Assembly (NCBI RefSeq): GCF_000147815.2
Contig: NC_015957.1
Location: 868,001-932,000, forward strand
Length of the DNA stretch: 64,000 bases
Source: Streptomyces violaceusniger Tu 4113
GTDB lineage: Bacteria > Actinomycetota > Actinomycetes > Streptomycetales > Streptomycetaceae
Reading direction: 5' to 3'
Position numbers and translations under genes: made by a program. Position 1 is the stretch's first letter. Each line of letters opens with the position of its first letter. Below, piece by piece: positions 17,412 to 24,905 of the stretch. The notes beneath the pieces were generated by a model. The model worked only from the letters and a program-made list of their open reading frames with translations, had not been told where the DNA came from and did no database searches.

Positions 17412-18197
17412 ATGACGAACCGAACCCTGCCGTGGGAACCACCGAACAAGCAGGACATCGAGGCATTACCGGTAGGCACATGGTGGGACGCCATCTCCGC
17501 GCCCACCGCAGTCGCGGACCGTGCCCTGGATCTGCTCGGCGACCGATCCGGTGCCGTCATCCAGGACGACACCTACGGCAAGACGTACTGGCTGATCGGA
17601 GTCGACACCGCCCGTAGCTGGTGCATCCGGCAGGTCCGCGTCCTTACCGAACTCGCCGACGAAGGCACCCTCCTCGGTGTGCCGCCCGCCTCCTGGGTTA
17701 CTGGCCACTCCCTGTACTGGCGGGTGCCCTTCCGTCTCGACCGCTGTCTCACCGACACCCAGCCGCTTCGCGACGCCTTGGCCCAGGCCGCCAGGGAGAT
17801 CCTCGGCCCGAAACCGGACGGCCGGCAGCTCTGCTATCGCTGCCAACTGCCCACCGACGAGCCGGTCCCGGTCGCCATCGAGCACAGCGGCAGCGTCGCC
17901 GGCCGCACCGTCTACGCCTGCCCCACCCACGCCCGGGACTACCCGGCCGACGCCGTGACCCAGGCGGCCGCCATGCGCCGCGCCCTCGACCGAGGCAGGA
18001 CCCGATGGCGGCCCCCGAACCCATCGCCGACCCGCACGTCAATGGGCCGTGGCGGGCAGCCCTCGACCACGCCGCGGGCTGCCCGGCTTGCCGGACGCCC
18101 GGCGCCATCTGCTCGGAGGGTGAGCGGCTGTTGCGCGCCCATGAGGAGGCTGCGCGGCGGGCCCGGTCAAGGGATGCCGGATGAGGCACCGCCGTAA
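17412..18197 (+). CDS. Hypothetical protein with paired-cysteine motif
   Basis: The start is ATG 17412 with upstream GGAGCC. The N-terminal half ([20 protein letters not shown], then [19 protein letters not shown]) looks like a conserved Streptomyces hypothetical. Residues about 140-180 hold LCYRCQLP and a later CPTHARDYP, a likely zinc-binding set. After about residue 198 the frame becomes Arg/Pro-rich and runs inside another coding frame (18005-18184), so the tail is probably not conserved and the ancestral stop may have been lost. No function is assigned. Confidence 0.65.
   Translation: MTNRTLPWEPPNKQDIEALPVGTWWDAISAPTAVADRALDLLGDRSGAVIQDDTYGKTYWLIGVDTARSWCIRQVRVLTELADEGTLLGVPPASWVTGHSLYWRVPFRLDRCLTDTQPLRDALAQAAREILGPKPDGRQLCYRCQLPTDEPVPVAIEHSGSVAGRTVYACPTHARDYPADAVTQAAAMRRALDRGRTRWRPPNPSPTRTSMGRGGQPSTTPRAARLAGRPAPSARRVSGCCAPMRRLRGGPGQGMPDEAPP
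18005..18184 (+). CDS. Small CxxC protein overlapping the preceding gene
   Basis: A 59-aa frame starting ATG at 18005 contains [20 protein letters not shown] and then [16 protein letters not shown]. It is a compact zinc-knuckle-like CxxC peptide with a basic helix, and looks like a genuine small actinobacterial protein. It lies entirely inside the 3' part of the preceding frame but in another phase, and its codon use is better than that of the overlapping tail. Translation is probably coupled to the upstream gene. Confidence 0.55.
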   Translation: MAAPEPIADPHVNGPWRAALDHAAGCPACRTPGAICSEGERLLRAHEEAARRARSRDAG

Positions 18198-18268
18198 GCC
18201 CCCGGCCGTGCGGGAACGGGGCTCAGGCGGCCCCGGCCGGCTCCCGGAACCACCGTGACTCGTGGGAG

Positions 18269-18454
18269 CTAAGCCGCCTTGGGTCGCGCCGCACACATGC
18301 TCGAAGCGGGTCCCGGTGCATCCTCGAGCAGGAAGATCTCGTCTTCCCCGAAGTCCGGGGCCTGGAACGGGTCTGTCGTCGGAAGCGGCAATGCTGCTGC
18401 GGTGGAACAGCGGGGTTGCCCTTCCGGAGCCGAGAACAGCGAGGTGAGATCGAT
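18269..18454 (-). other. Possible small peptide gene or remnant without a normal start codon
   Basis: The minus strand reads IDLTSLFSAPEGQPRCSTAA and continues through LPLPTTDPFQAPDFGEDEIF to LLEDAPGPASSMCAARPKAA before TAG, 61 residues with about 70 percent GC3. An acidic, leader-like stretch followed by a short Ser/Cys-containing tail resembles RiPP precursors in layout only. A GAAAGAGAG element lies 7 nt before an ATC codon, where a start would be expected, and no ATG, GTG or TTG is in frame nearby. It could be a real peptide gene with a mutated start, or chance. The rest of the gap 18198-18521 shows nothing. Confidence 0.25.
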
Positions 18455-18521
18455 GAGAGGTCTCTCTTTCGTTACAGGTTCCCGAAGGGGCCTGGCGTGC
18501 CGTGACCGGGCACAGCGGACG

Positions 18522-18743
18522 CTACAGCTTGGTCATCTTGGCGTACGGGCTCAAGATCCGCATTTGCGACGAGCCGAAATCCACGAGGACCGCGATTCCG
18601 TCCTCGATGCCGATCACCCGGCCGAGGCCGTAGATGTCGTGTGTGACCTGGTCGCCCACGGCGAAGTGCTTGGGGGCTGGTGTGGCCGGCGCCTTGAAGG
18701 GGCTGGTGGGCAGATGACGCTTCGATGCGGCAGGTTTTGTCAT
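18522..18743 (-). CDS. CarD/Tudor-like small DNA- or RNAP-binding protein
   Basis: The 73-aa protein has a basic, Pro-rich N-terminus, then FAVGDQVTHDIYGLGRVIG, EDGIAVLVDFGSSQMRI and SPYAKMTKL. A (V)GD-V-H-YG-G-V pattern is the SH3/Tudor-like beta barrel seen in the RNAP-interacting domain of CarD and at the C-terminus of UvrD/PcrA helicases. In those proteins the domain contacts RNA polymerase; here it stands alone. This is a common Streptomyces small protein of unknown role. The ATG start is clear, and it is convergent with the preceding small genes. Confidence 0.75.
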   Translation of the reverse strand: MTKPAASKRHLPTSPFKAPATPAPKHFAVGDQVTHDIYGLGRVIGIEDGIAVLVDFGSSQMRILSPYAKMTKL

Positions 18744-19071
18744 TGGCCCCCCAGTATGCGCCTACGTCTGTCCGGTTCGCTGCGGCTGTCCATGTCCCCT
18801 GCACAGCATAGACCCGGACGGCAACAACCGTTTTGGCGGCGAGGTTGGGCGATCAAGGGTCTGACCTGCGGACTCTCCACCTTGAGCGGAACTCCTCGCG
18901 TACACCACTTCGTATCCCAATTCCTACTGAGTCCCCGCCCGTTCTGACACGATAATGCGCAGATGCGCTGATGCTCCGGGAGCGACCCCTGGGGGGCGCT
19001 TGGGGCGGCCCGCACCCGGGTTCGCGCTGTTCGTCCCGGGTGCTGGGCGGCGGTCGGCTGCCTGCGCCGTG
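18744..19071. other. 328-bp stretch with no recognised gene
   Basis: The start holds the upstream region of the Tudor-like gene. A plus-strand DPDGN-like codon run near 18810 recalls a glyoxalase C-terminus, but it is too short to call. Otherwise nothing is seen. Confidence 0.4.
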
Positions 19072-19272
19072 CTACGCGACCTCGGCGAGGATCCGTTCCA
19101 CTTCGCGGGAGAGGGGCTGGAAGACCTCGAAGAGGCCGATGGTGTGCAGGGCGGGGGCGAGTTCCCGCATCTGGGTGACGACGGCTGTGTGCTCGGGGGT
19201 GCCCTCGGTGAGGTCGTTCAGTCGTATGGCATTGCTGACGAACGCGGCCACCGAACCCTTGCGGACGGTCAT
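19072..19272 (-). CDS. Conserved hypothetical protein, probably 5'-truncated
   Basis: The first ATG gives a 66-aa protein (MTVRKGSVAAFVSNAIRLND ... LAPALHTIGLFEVFQPLSRE). In-frame sequence upstream of it reads HQPAVRPEDVLPEGIDSTAI and looks like protein of the same family, with no start codon before it meets the opposing MarR remnant. The original gene therefore probably began further upstream and lost its start. A shorter product could still be made from ATG 19272. The function is unknown. Confidence 0.5.
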   Translation of the reverse strand: MTVRKGSVAAFVSNAIRLNDLTEGTPEHTAVVTQMRELAPALHTIGLFEVFQPLSREVERILAEVA

Positions 19273-19344
19273 CCCGTTGATCGCGGTCGAGTCGATGCCC
19301 TCGGGCAGGACGTCTTCGGGGCGTACGGCGGGCTGGTGCTGGTG

Positions 19345-19620
19345 CGAGAGCGGGACCGCACCGTCACCACCCGCTACGCGACCCGCTTGCAGGAGGCCGG
19401 GCTGATCGACCGTCGCCCCGACCCTGCTGATGCCCGTGCCACCAGGCTGGTCCTCACCGTTGCGGGAGAGCGGGCGGTCGCGGCGCTGCGAGGGGCGCTG
19501 GAATCCGTTCTGGCCGAGGAGATGGCGACGTGGCTGCCGGGTGAGGCCGCCGCCTTCGCCATGCGCCTGGAGCGTCTGACGGAGTCCCTCGCTCAGAGTG
19601 AAGCGGATCGTTCACGCTGA
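19345..19620 (+). pseudogene. 3' fragment of a MarR-family regulator
   Basis: The frame enters at RERDRTVTTRYATRLQEAGL, followed by IDRRPDPADARATRLVLTVA. These are the recognition helix end and the beta-wing of a MarR winged helix, and a typical C-terminal dimerisation helix ending ERLTESLAQSEADRSR follows. The first two helices of the MarR fold and the start codon are missing. Upstream the same frame runs antisense through the hypothetical gene at 19072-19272, so it is not coding there. This is a deletion remnant. Confidence 0.7.
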
Positions 19621-19672
19621 TGCGGGTGACGGGCGGACCGCCGCGTACCTGACCGGGATTCCGGCGGGCGCG

Positions 19673-19984
19673 TCACGTCGGCCTGGCGGCCGCCCGGACG
19701 TCGAGATGCGCGCCGGTCCTGTTCAGGATCTCGTCGGTGGAGACGCCCGGGGCGGCCTCGGCGAGGACCAGGCCGCGTTCCGTAACGTCGATCACGCCCA
19801 GGTCGGTGATGACGCGCTGGACGCACCGTTTGCCCGTGAGGGGGAGCGCGCAGTCCTCGACGATCTTCGGACTGCCGTCCTTGGCCGTATGGTCCATCAG
19901 GACGAGGACGCGCCGGGCTCCGCGAACGAGGTCCATGGCGCCGCCCATCCCTTTGATCATCTTCCCGGGGATGGTCCAGTTCGC
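19673..19984 (-). pseudogene. 3' fragment of 3-oxoacid CoA-transferase subunit B
   Basis: The translated sequence [59 protein letters not shown] and the ending with [14 protein letters not shown] is the C-terminal half of the SCOT/PcaJ-type beta subunit. The catalytic-glutamate region and the N-terminal half are absent, and the upstream 15 or so codons are unrelated. No subunit A gene is nearby. It is a truncated, presumably inactive remnant. Between it and the beta-helix gene (19985-20303) only a terminator is seen. Confidence 0.8.
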
Positions 19985-20225
19985 GAGATCTCTGGTGGCC
20001 CGCATCAAGATGATCACCATGAACGCCACAGCGATCGCCCGGGCCGACCGGACATTCTCTCTGCCGCCCTCCGCCGCCGACGGCCCGCTCCAGTCCAGGA
20101 GACGCCGACGTGCCGCTGAGGCGGTCGGCCGGGCCGGCGGTGGCGAAGGCGGCTTCCACCCGCCGCACCCGGTCCGGGACCTGAGTCTCGGAACTCAGCA
20201 GAGTAGTCGGACGGCGCACAGAAGT

Positions 20226-20250
20226 GCGGGACCCGGTGAGTGGGTCCCGC
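20226..20250 (-). terminator. Intrinsic terminator after the beta-helix gene
   Basis: A perfect 9-bp stem, GCGGGACCC (20226-20234) with GGGTCCCGC (20242-20250), extended by flanking AGAAG/CTTCT, lies about 55 bp beyond the stop of the leftward beta-helix gene. Confidence 0.75.
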
Positions 20251-20303
20251 CCTTCTACGTCGTTGCGGTCAGGAGCTCATGGCCGCGGTTCGGACCAGGT
20301 GGC

Positions 20304-21350
20304 TCACTCGGGGTCTTTGACGTCGTCGTCGGACTGGAGCCTTTGTGTGGGGGGCGGGTCAACGGTGGCGGTGGGGTTGGTGCAGCCGGGGACGCTGCCT
20401 TCGGGGGCGCAGTTGTCCGGGGTGTTGTCGATGACCTTGGTGTTGGTGAGCGTCACCTGACCCGATTGGTTGTCGATGCCGCCGCCGGCGGTGATCGCCG
20501 TGTTACGTGTGACCAGGCTGTCGACCAGGGTGGCGGTGGCGGCGGGGGAGAAGTTTGAGAGGCCCGCGCCTCTCACCGCGATGTTGTCCTTGAGAGTGGT
20601 CGACTTCAGGTTCAGGGTGGAGGTGTTCACGTTGCGGATGCCGCCACCCTCAATGCCGGTGTTGCCCCTGACCGATACGGACTCCAGGGACGCGGTACCC
20701 AGTTGGTTCTCAAAACCGCCACCATTGCTGGTGACCGCCCGGTTCTTGAGCAGGGAGCCGTGCTTCATCGTCGCTGTGCCGTTACCGGTGTTGAGGACTC
20801 CGCCGCCGAAGCTGGCCGCGCGGTTGCGCTCGACCGTGGTGCGGTCGAGGTTGAGCTGCCCACCGTTGTTGGAGACGCCACCACCGGTAACCGCGAAGTT
20901 GTCCTTGAAGGCAGCGTCGTTCAGGTTCAGTGTGCCCCGCTCGTTGAGGGCTCCGCCGCCAGAGTTGCTGCTGACGCCGCCGCTGACCGTGAGCGACTTC
21001 AGCGTGAGTGTGCCACCGGACACCACGTGGAAGATGCGGAAGCTTTCCGTGGCGTCCGGGTCGCGTCGGATGGTGGAGCCGTTGCCGGAGATGGTCACCT
21101 CCCCGGTGATCTCAGGGAGCCCATCGTCCGGGTTGTCCGGCGTGGTCAGTGTGTAGGTGCAGCGGGGCGCGAGGGTGATGCGGGCACCGCTGGTGTTGGC
21201 CTGGTCGATCGCGTCCACCAGGCCGGGGATGTCGTTGCACCTCACTCGAATGTCTTCGGCGGCACTGGCCGCCCCGGTCGGCAGGATCGCGAGGGAGAGT
21301 CCCGCACCGACCGCGACGGTCATGGCACCGGACCGCGAAATGAACCTCAT
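20304..21350 (-). CDS. Secreted right-handed beta-helix (pectate-lyase-like) repeat protein
   Basis: The 348-aa protein starts MRFISRSGAMTVAVGAGLSL and has a signal peptide ending near ASAAED. The mature region is a string of beta-helix turns with repeated LTVSGG, GGGVSNNGGQLNLDRTTVE, GGGVLN, GGGIRN and GGGIDNQSGQVTLTNT motifs, as in polymorphic outer-membrane-protein-type and choice-of-anchor repeats. It has no clear catalytic residues, so an adhesive or structural surface role is as likely as polysaccharide lysis. ATG 21350 follows GGAAGG; an in-frame ATG 22 codons upstream precedes the signal peptide and is less likely. Confidence 0.85.
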   Translation of the reverse strand: MRFISRSGAMTVAVGAGLSLAILPTGAASAAEDIRVRCNDIPGLVDAIDQANTSGARITLAPRCTYTLTTPDNPDDGLPEITGEVTISGNGSTIRRDPDATESFRIFHVVSGGTLTLKSLTVSGGVSSNSGGGALNERGTLNLNDAAFKDNFAVTGGGVSNNGGQLNLDRTTVERNRAASFGGGVLNTGNGTATMKHGSLLKNRAVTSNGGGFENQLGTASLESVSVRGNTGIEGGGIRNVNTSTLNLKSTTLKDNIAVRGAGLSNFSPAATATLVDSLVTRNTAITAGGGIDNQSGQVTLTNTKVIDNTPDNCAPEGSVPGCTNPTATVDPPPTQRLQSDDDVKDPE

Positions 21351-21465
21351 CGCTACGCCTTCCTCAGCGCTGTAGTGAAGCGGCGCACCACCGGCACCAG
21401 CGGCCATGCTGGTCAACCGGGATGGCGAGATGACGTTCTATTTGTAACTACAGGTGATCGCATGC

Positions 21466-21830
21466 TCACCTGGTGTGCCGCCAAACGGGTCCAGTCCTGC
21501 CTCGGCGTTCGCTGCCCGTGGCGGTCTCGAGGGCCTCCGTCGGGGCAGGCTCGCTTGTGCAGCAGGCGTCGGCGGTGTCGAGTGCCGCGCTCTTGCCCAT
21601 CTGATCGGCGTCACCCTTGACGACGTAGACCTCCCAGGGCTCCTTGCCGGGACCGTGGACCCAGGCCTTGCCCTGGAGGGCGTAGCAGCAGGAGGTGTCC
21701 TCTCCTCGAAGGTGGCGAGCCCCGCGTGCTTCAGGCGGTCGGTGGCGGCGGTGACCTGGTCGGTGGACGTCACCTCGACGCCGAGGTGATCCGGCCGCGT
21801 CTCCTGCTCCGCCTCGCCCGGCTGCTGCCC
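21466..21830 (-). pseudogene. Frameshifted, 5'-truncated ArsI/CadI glyoxalase-family gene
   Basis: Reading leftward, the sequence first gives ETRPDHLGVEVTSTDQVTAA and DRLKHAGLATFEE. Homology then continues in another frame as EDTSCCYALQGKAWVHGPGK and EPWEVYVVKGDADQMGKSA before a stop at 21466. This is the ArsI-type C-As lyase/cadmium-induced glyoxalase pattern including its vicinal CC pair. A one-base change near 21704 breaks the frame, and the first 55 or so residues are missing. It sits next to the broken arsR and acr3 and so belongs to a decayed arsenic-resistance locus. Confidence 0.75.
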
Positions 21831-21836
21831 AGGACT

Positions 21837-22180
21837 GCTGACCGCTCCCCTGGACGAGGCACAGTCCATCGAGCCGGCGAAGGTATTCAAGGCGTGGGCG
21901 ATCCGATACGGCTGCGGCTGCGGCTGCTGTCGATGATCGCCTCCCGCGCCGGGGGCGAGGTGTGCGTATGCGACCTGACCCCTGCCTTCGATGGTCGCAG
22001 CCGACGATCTCCCATCACCTGGAGCTGCTGCGGCAGGCCGGGCTGATCGACTGCGAGCGCCGGGGCACCTGGGTCTACTACTGGCTGCTGCCGGAGATGA
22101 CCGACCGGCTCGCCGGGATCCTCACCCGCCCCGCCGGGGAGCCTCTGCCCGAGCCTGCTGGAACGGCGCGGGACGCCTGA
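21837..22180 (+). pseudogene. arsR-type repressor with two frameshifts
   Basis: Three frames must be joined to read an ArsR/SmtB protein: APLDEAQSIEPAKVFKA, then VGDPIRLRLRLLSMIASRAG with GGEVCVCDLTPAFD (the ELCVCDL As(III)-binding motif), then WSQPTISHHLELLRQAGLID with CERRGTWVYYWLLPEM. The breaks fall near 21892 and 21996. No start codon is evident upstream. The gene is followed immediately by a broken acr3, the normal ars operon order. Two independent indels show it is no longer under selection. Confidence 0.8.
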
Positions 22181-22690
22181 TGGCGGCCGACCCCACGGCG
22201 GCGTCTTCGGCTGCTCCCGTCGCCGCGCGCCTGTCGTTCGTGGACCGCTTCCTTGCGATGTGGATCCTGTTGGCGATGGCGGCCGGCCGTTCGGGTGGTT
22301 CAACCCCACCGTGCTGCCCGGCCGGCTCGGCCTGGAACAGACCGGTCTCGACATCAGCGTCTGGAAGATCGCCCGCAGCGTGCTGATCTTCCTCGGCATC
22401 CCCCTGGTGGCAGGCTTCCTCACCCGGCGCCTCGGCGAGAGAGCCAAGGGCCGGGCCTGGTACGAGACCAAGCTCATCCCGCGCATCGGCCCGTTCGCCC
22501 TGTACGGGCTGCTGTTCACGATCGTCGTCCGGTTCGCCCTCCAAGGCGACGCGATCACCTCACAGCCGATGGACGTGGCGCAGCGCGGATCGCACTGCCG
22601 CTGCTGGTCTACTTCGCCCTGATGTGGGCCGGGTCCATGGCACTGGGCAAGGCCGTGGGACTGGACTATCCGCGCTCAACGACGCCGGCG
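22181..22690 (+). pseudogene. acr3-type arsenite efflux pump with internal deletion and frameshifts
   Basis: It starts MAADPTAASSAAPVAARLSF and VDRFLAMWILLAMAAG, the ACR3 N-terminus, then jumps frame directly to WFNPTVLPGRLGLEQTGLDI and WKIARSVLIFLGIPLVAGF. The latter belongs about 150 residues further on in ACR3. A further frame change leads to RIALPLLVYFALMWAGS and MALGKAVGLDYPRS, after which homology ends. The central helices with the conserved transport cysteine and the C-terminal third are gone. The remainder joins a tyrosine-integrase tail. Confidence 0.8.
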
Positions 22691-22800
22691 TTCACCGCTA
22701 CTCGCAGATCGCGGTCACGATGAACGTCTATACGCATGTGAACGACGACAGCCGTCGTGAGGCGATGGGCCACATGGACCCGGCTGCTCCGGCCCCGTAG
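22690..22800 (+). pseudogene. C-terminal remnant of a tyrosine integrase
   Basis: The sequence encodes VHRYSQIAVTMNVYTHVN and DDSRREAMGHMD before TAG. The SQIAVTMNVYTHV block with its Tyr nucleophile is the C-terminal catalytic motif of pSAM2-type actinobacterial integrases. All upstream domains are absent and the fragment abuts the acr3 remnant. It ends 79 bp from the 3' end of tRNA-Arg, the usual place of an integrase gene beside its att site. Confidence 0.75.
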
Positions 22801-22828
22801 GTAGGAACTGCCGTCAACCTCTGCCGTC

Positions 22829-22861
22829 AACGCCCCCACGATCCACGATCGCGGGGGCGTT
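22829..22861. terminator. Terminator between integrase remnant and tRNA
   Basis: A perfect 9-bp stem AACGCCCCC / GGGGGCGTT with a 15-nt loop. It could serve both the rightward integrase remnant and the leftward tRNA gene. Just upstream, CTGCCGTCAAC occurs twice (from 22808 and 22821). Confidence 0.75.
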
Positions 22862-22879
22862 CGGCCTGGTCAGGCATGG

Positions 22880-22952
22880 TGCCCCCGGCAGGATTCGAAC
22901 CTGCGACACCCGCTTTAGGAGAGCGGTGCTCTATCCCCTGAGCTACGGAGGC
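22880..22952 (-). tRNA. tRNA-Arg (anticodon CCT)
   Basis: The minus strand gives a 73-nt cloverleaf: acceptor GCCTCCG pairs with CGGGGGC (one G-U), D arm TAGCTCAGGGGATAGAGC, anticodon stem CCGCT/AGCGG around loop CTCCTAA (anticodon CCT), and T arm with GGTTCGAATCC. Discriminator A; CCA is not encoded. It reads arginine AGG codons. Its 3' end faces the accessory stretch and an integrase remnant, the arrangement of an integrative-element attachment site. Confidence 0.95.
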
Positions 22953-23025
22953 CCGGCGTCAGGGCGGCATGGTGGTGCCGCCGCGTCGCACCGCCACAGT
23001 GTAGCGGGTCGTGCACTTGGATCGT

Positions 23026-23100
23026 TTCGGGTGCTCCGGGCCGCCGAAGGCTCGGGCCGGGGGTGCCCCTGGCCCGAAGCCCCGGTCCGAAGCACCCGAA
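23026..23100 (-). terminator. Terminator of the desferrioxamine operon
   Basis: Arms TTCGGGTGCT (23026-23035) and AGCACCCGAA (23091-23100) are perfect complements. Inner complementary blocks CTCGGGCC/GGCCCGAAG extend the hairpin. It lies just past the desD stop. Confidence 0.75.
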
Positions 23101-23114
23101 GGGCACCGGCCGCC

Positions 23115-24905
23115 TCAGTCCCCCGCTTGCCCGAAGTCCGCGATCGGGTTCCTCAGGGTGCCGATGAGCTGAAGGGCCCCGGCTGGGTCCTGCAGGTCGA
23201 CCATCTCCCGGTTGTTGCGGAGCTGGAGGCGGTTGAGGCAGGAGAGGGCGAAGTCCTCGGTGAACATGTCGTACTGGGCGAATTTGTCCGCCAGGTGGGG
23301 GGCGGATCGCTGGTAGGCCAGGACGGAGTCGGCGACGGTCTGCCAGAAGGTGTCCTCCTCCAGGAGGCCCTCGGTGACCAGGATGCCGTTGAGGAAGCGG
23401 AGGAAGCAGTCGAAGACGTCGGTGAAGATCGAGAGTAGTTTCTTGTCTTCGGGGACGTCCACGCGGATGCGTTCGACGGTCGGGGGGAGGACCGCGCTGG
23501 GGTCCATGACGGCGATTTCCTCGGCGATGTCCTTGAAGATCACGCGCTGGACGGCGCCGTCCTCGATCACCAGGATGACGTTCTCGCCGTGCGGCATGAA
23601 GACCAGGTCGTAGGCGTAGAAGCTGTGCAGCACCGGGGTGAGGTAGGCGTCCAGGTAGCGGCGCAGCCAGGTGGCGGGGGTGAGGCCGGATTCCTCGATG
23701 AGGGCGCTGACGAAGGAGGCGCCGTCGGGGTCGGTGTGGAGGAGGGACGCCATGGTGGCCAGGCGCCGGCCGGGTTCCAGGGTCGGGACGGGGCTCTCGC
23801 GCCACAGGGCGGCGAGCATTTTGCGGTACGGGGAGCCCTTCGCGGTGGCGGCCTCGTACTGGCGGTGGTGGTAGCCGATGGCGGCTCGTTCCCGGATGAT
23901 CGAGAAGCCGCAGGAGCGGAAGGTGTCGTCGGCGGAGACCAGGCCGGCCAGCCAGTCGTTGATGGCCGGGGTCGCCTCCATGTAGGCGGCCGAAAGGCCC
24001 CGCATGAAGCCCATGTTGAGGACCGACAGCGCGGTTTTCACATAGTGCTTGGAGGGGTCGCTGGTGTTGAAGAAGGTGCGGATCGACTGCTGGGCGAGGT
24101 ACTCGTCGTCGCCGGGGCCCAGGTACACCAGATACTGCCGGGCGACCTCGGCGGCGAAGCTGACCGACAGCTTGTTCCACCACTGCCAGGGGTGCACCGG
24201 CAGCAGGTGGTAGCCGGCCGGGTCCAGGCCGAGGTCGGTGAGGGTCTGCGCGAAGCGGGCCCGGGTCTCTTCGCTCAGTTCGGAGTGGATCAGTGCGTCG
24301 TAGTCCAGGTCCGCGGAGGCCGTGAAGGTGGAGCGGTCGCGGCGGGCGGCGAGCCAGATGAGCTGGACGGGGCTCGCGGTCTCGGGGGCGTACGAGAGGT
24401 ACTCGTGGATGCCGAAGCCGAGACGGCCGTTGTTGGCGACGAAGCAGGGGTGGCCCTCGGTCATCCCCGTCTCGATCTCCTGGAAGCCGGATGTGGCCAG
24501 TTGGGCGGCGCCCACCGGCTCGGCGGCCAGTTTGAAGGCCGTACCGGAGAGAGTGGAGCTGATCTCCTCGAGGTAGACGGGGAGGACGTCCTCGCCGAGG
24601 CCCAGCCGCCCTCTCAGCTCGATGAAGAAGTCCAGGGCGTCCAGGGGGAGTTCGGCGCCGGTCCGGTCGTGGCGGGTGATGCTGTCCGCCTCGACCAGCC
24701 AGTGGTCCAGGGAGAGCACCCGGGCGGCGAAGCGGTAGGTCACCGCCCCGTCGTCGCTGGTCACGGCGTAGCGGCCGTCGGGGCCGAGCTCGGGGGCGAG
24801 CAGGCGTTCGTGGGTGAACTCGGCGAGGGCCTTGCGGATGAGGAGGCGGCCCGCCCGGTCCCACAGATCGGGGGTGAGGTGGGCGACGGCGTCGCGGGGG
24901 CTCAT
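23115..24905 (-). CDS. desD: NRPS-independent siderophore (NIS) synthetase, desferrioxamine DesD
   Basis: The 596-aa protein is an IucA/IucC-family synthetase. It has GHPCFVANNGRLGFGIHEY in the conserved ATP/substrate region, LLPVHPWQWWNKLS, SIRTFFNTSDPSKHYVKTAL and SVLNMGFMRGLSAAYMEATP, followed by the FhuF-like C-terminal region. DesD condenses N-hydroxy-N-succinylcadaverine units and macrocyclises them to desferrioxamine E using ATP. It is the last gene of desABCD, its start overlapping the desC stop by 4 bp, and a large terminator follows. The cluster order makes the assignment firm. Confidence 0.95.
   Translation of the reverse strand: MSPRDAVAHLTPDLWDRAGRLLIRKALAEFTHERLLAPELGPDGRYAVTSDDGAVTYRFAARVLSLDHWLVEADSITRHDRTGAELPLDALDFFIELRGRLGLGEDVLPVYLEEISSTLSGTAFKLAAEPVGAAQLATSGFQEIETGMTEGHPCFVANNGRLGFGIHEYLSYAPETASPVQLIWLAARRDRSTFTASADLDYDALIHSELSEETRARFAQTLTDLGLDPAGYHLLPVHPWQWWNKLSVSFAAEVARQYLVYLGPGDDEYLAQQSIRTFFNTSDPSKHYVKTALSVLNMGFMRGLSAAYMEATPAINDWLAGLVSADDTFRSCGFSIIRERAAIGYHHRQYEAATAKGSPYRKMLAALWRESPVPTLEPGRRLATMASLLHTDPDGASFVSALIEESGLTPATWLRRYLDAYLTPVLHSFYAYDLVFMPHGENVILVIEDGAVQRVIFKDIAEEIAVMDPSAVLPPTVERIRVDVPEDKKLLSIFTDVFDCFLRFLNGILVTEGLLEEDTFWQTVADSVLAYQRSAPHLADKFAQYDMFTEDFALSCLNRLQLRNNREMVDLQDPAGALQLIGTLRNPIADFGQAGD

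Noticed and set aside
18800-18840. DPDGN-like motif suggesting a glyoxalase C-terminus
   Set aside because: It is only about 6 residues long with a stop shortly after; probably chance.
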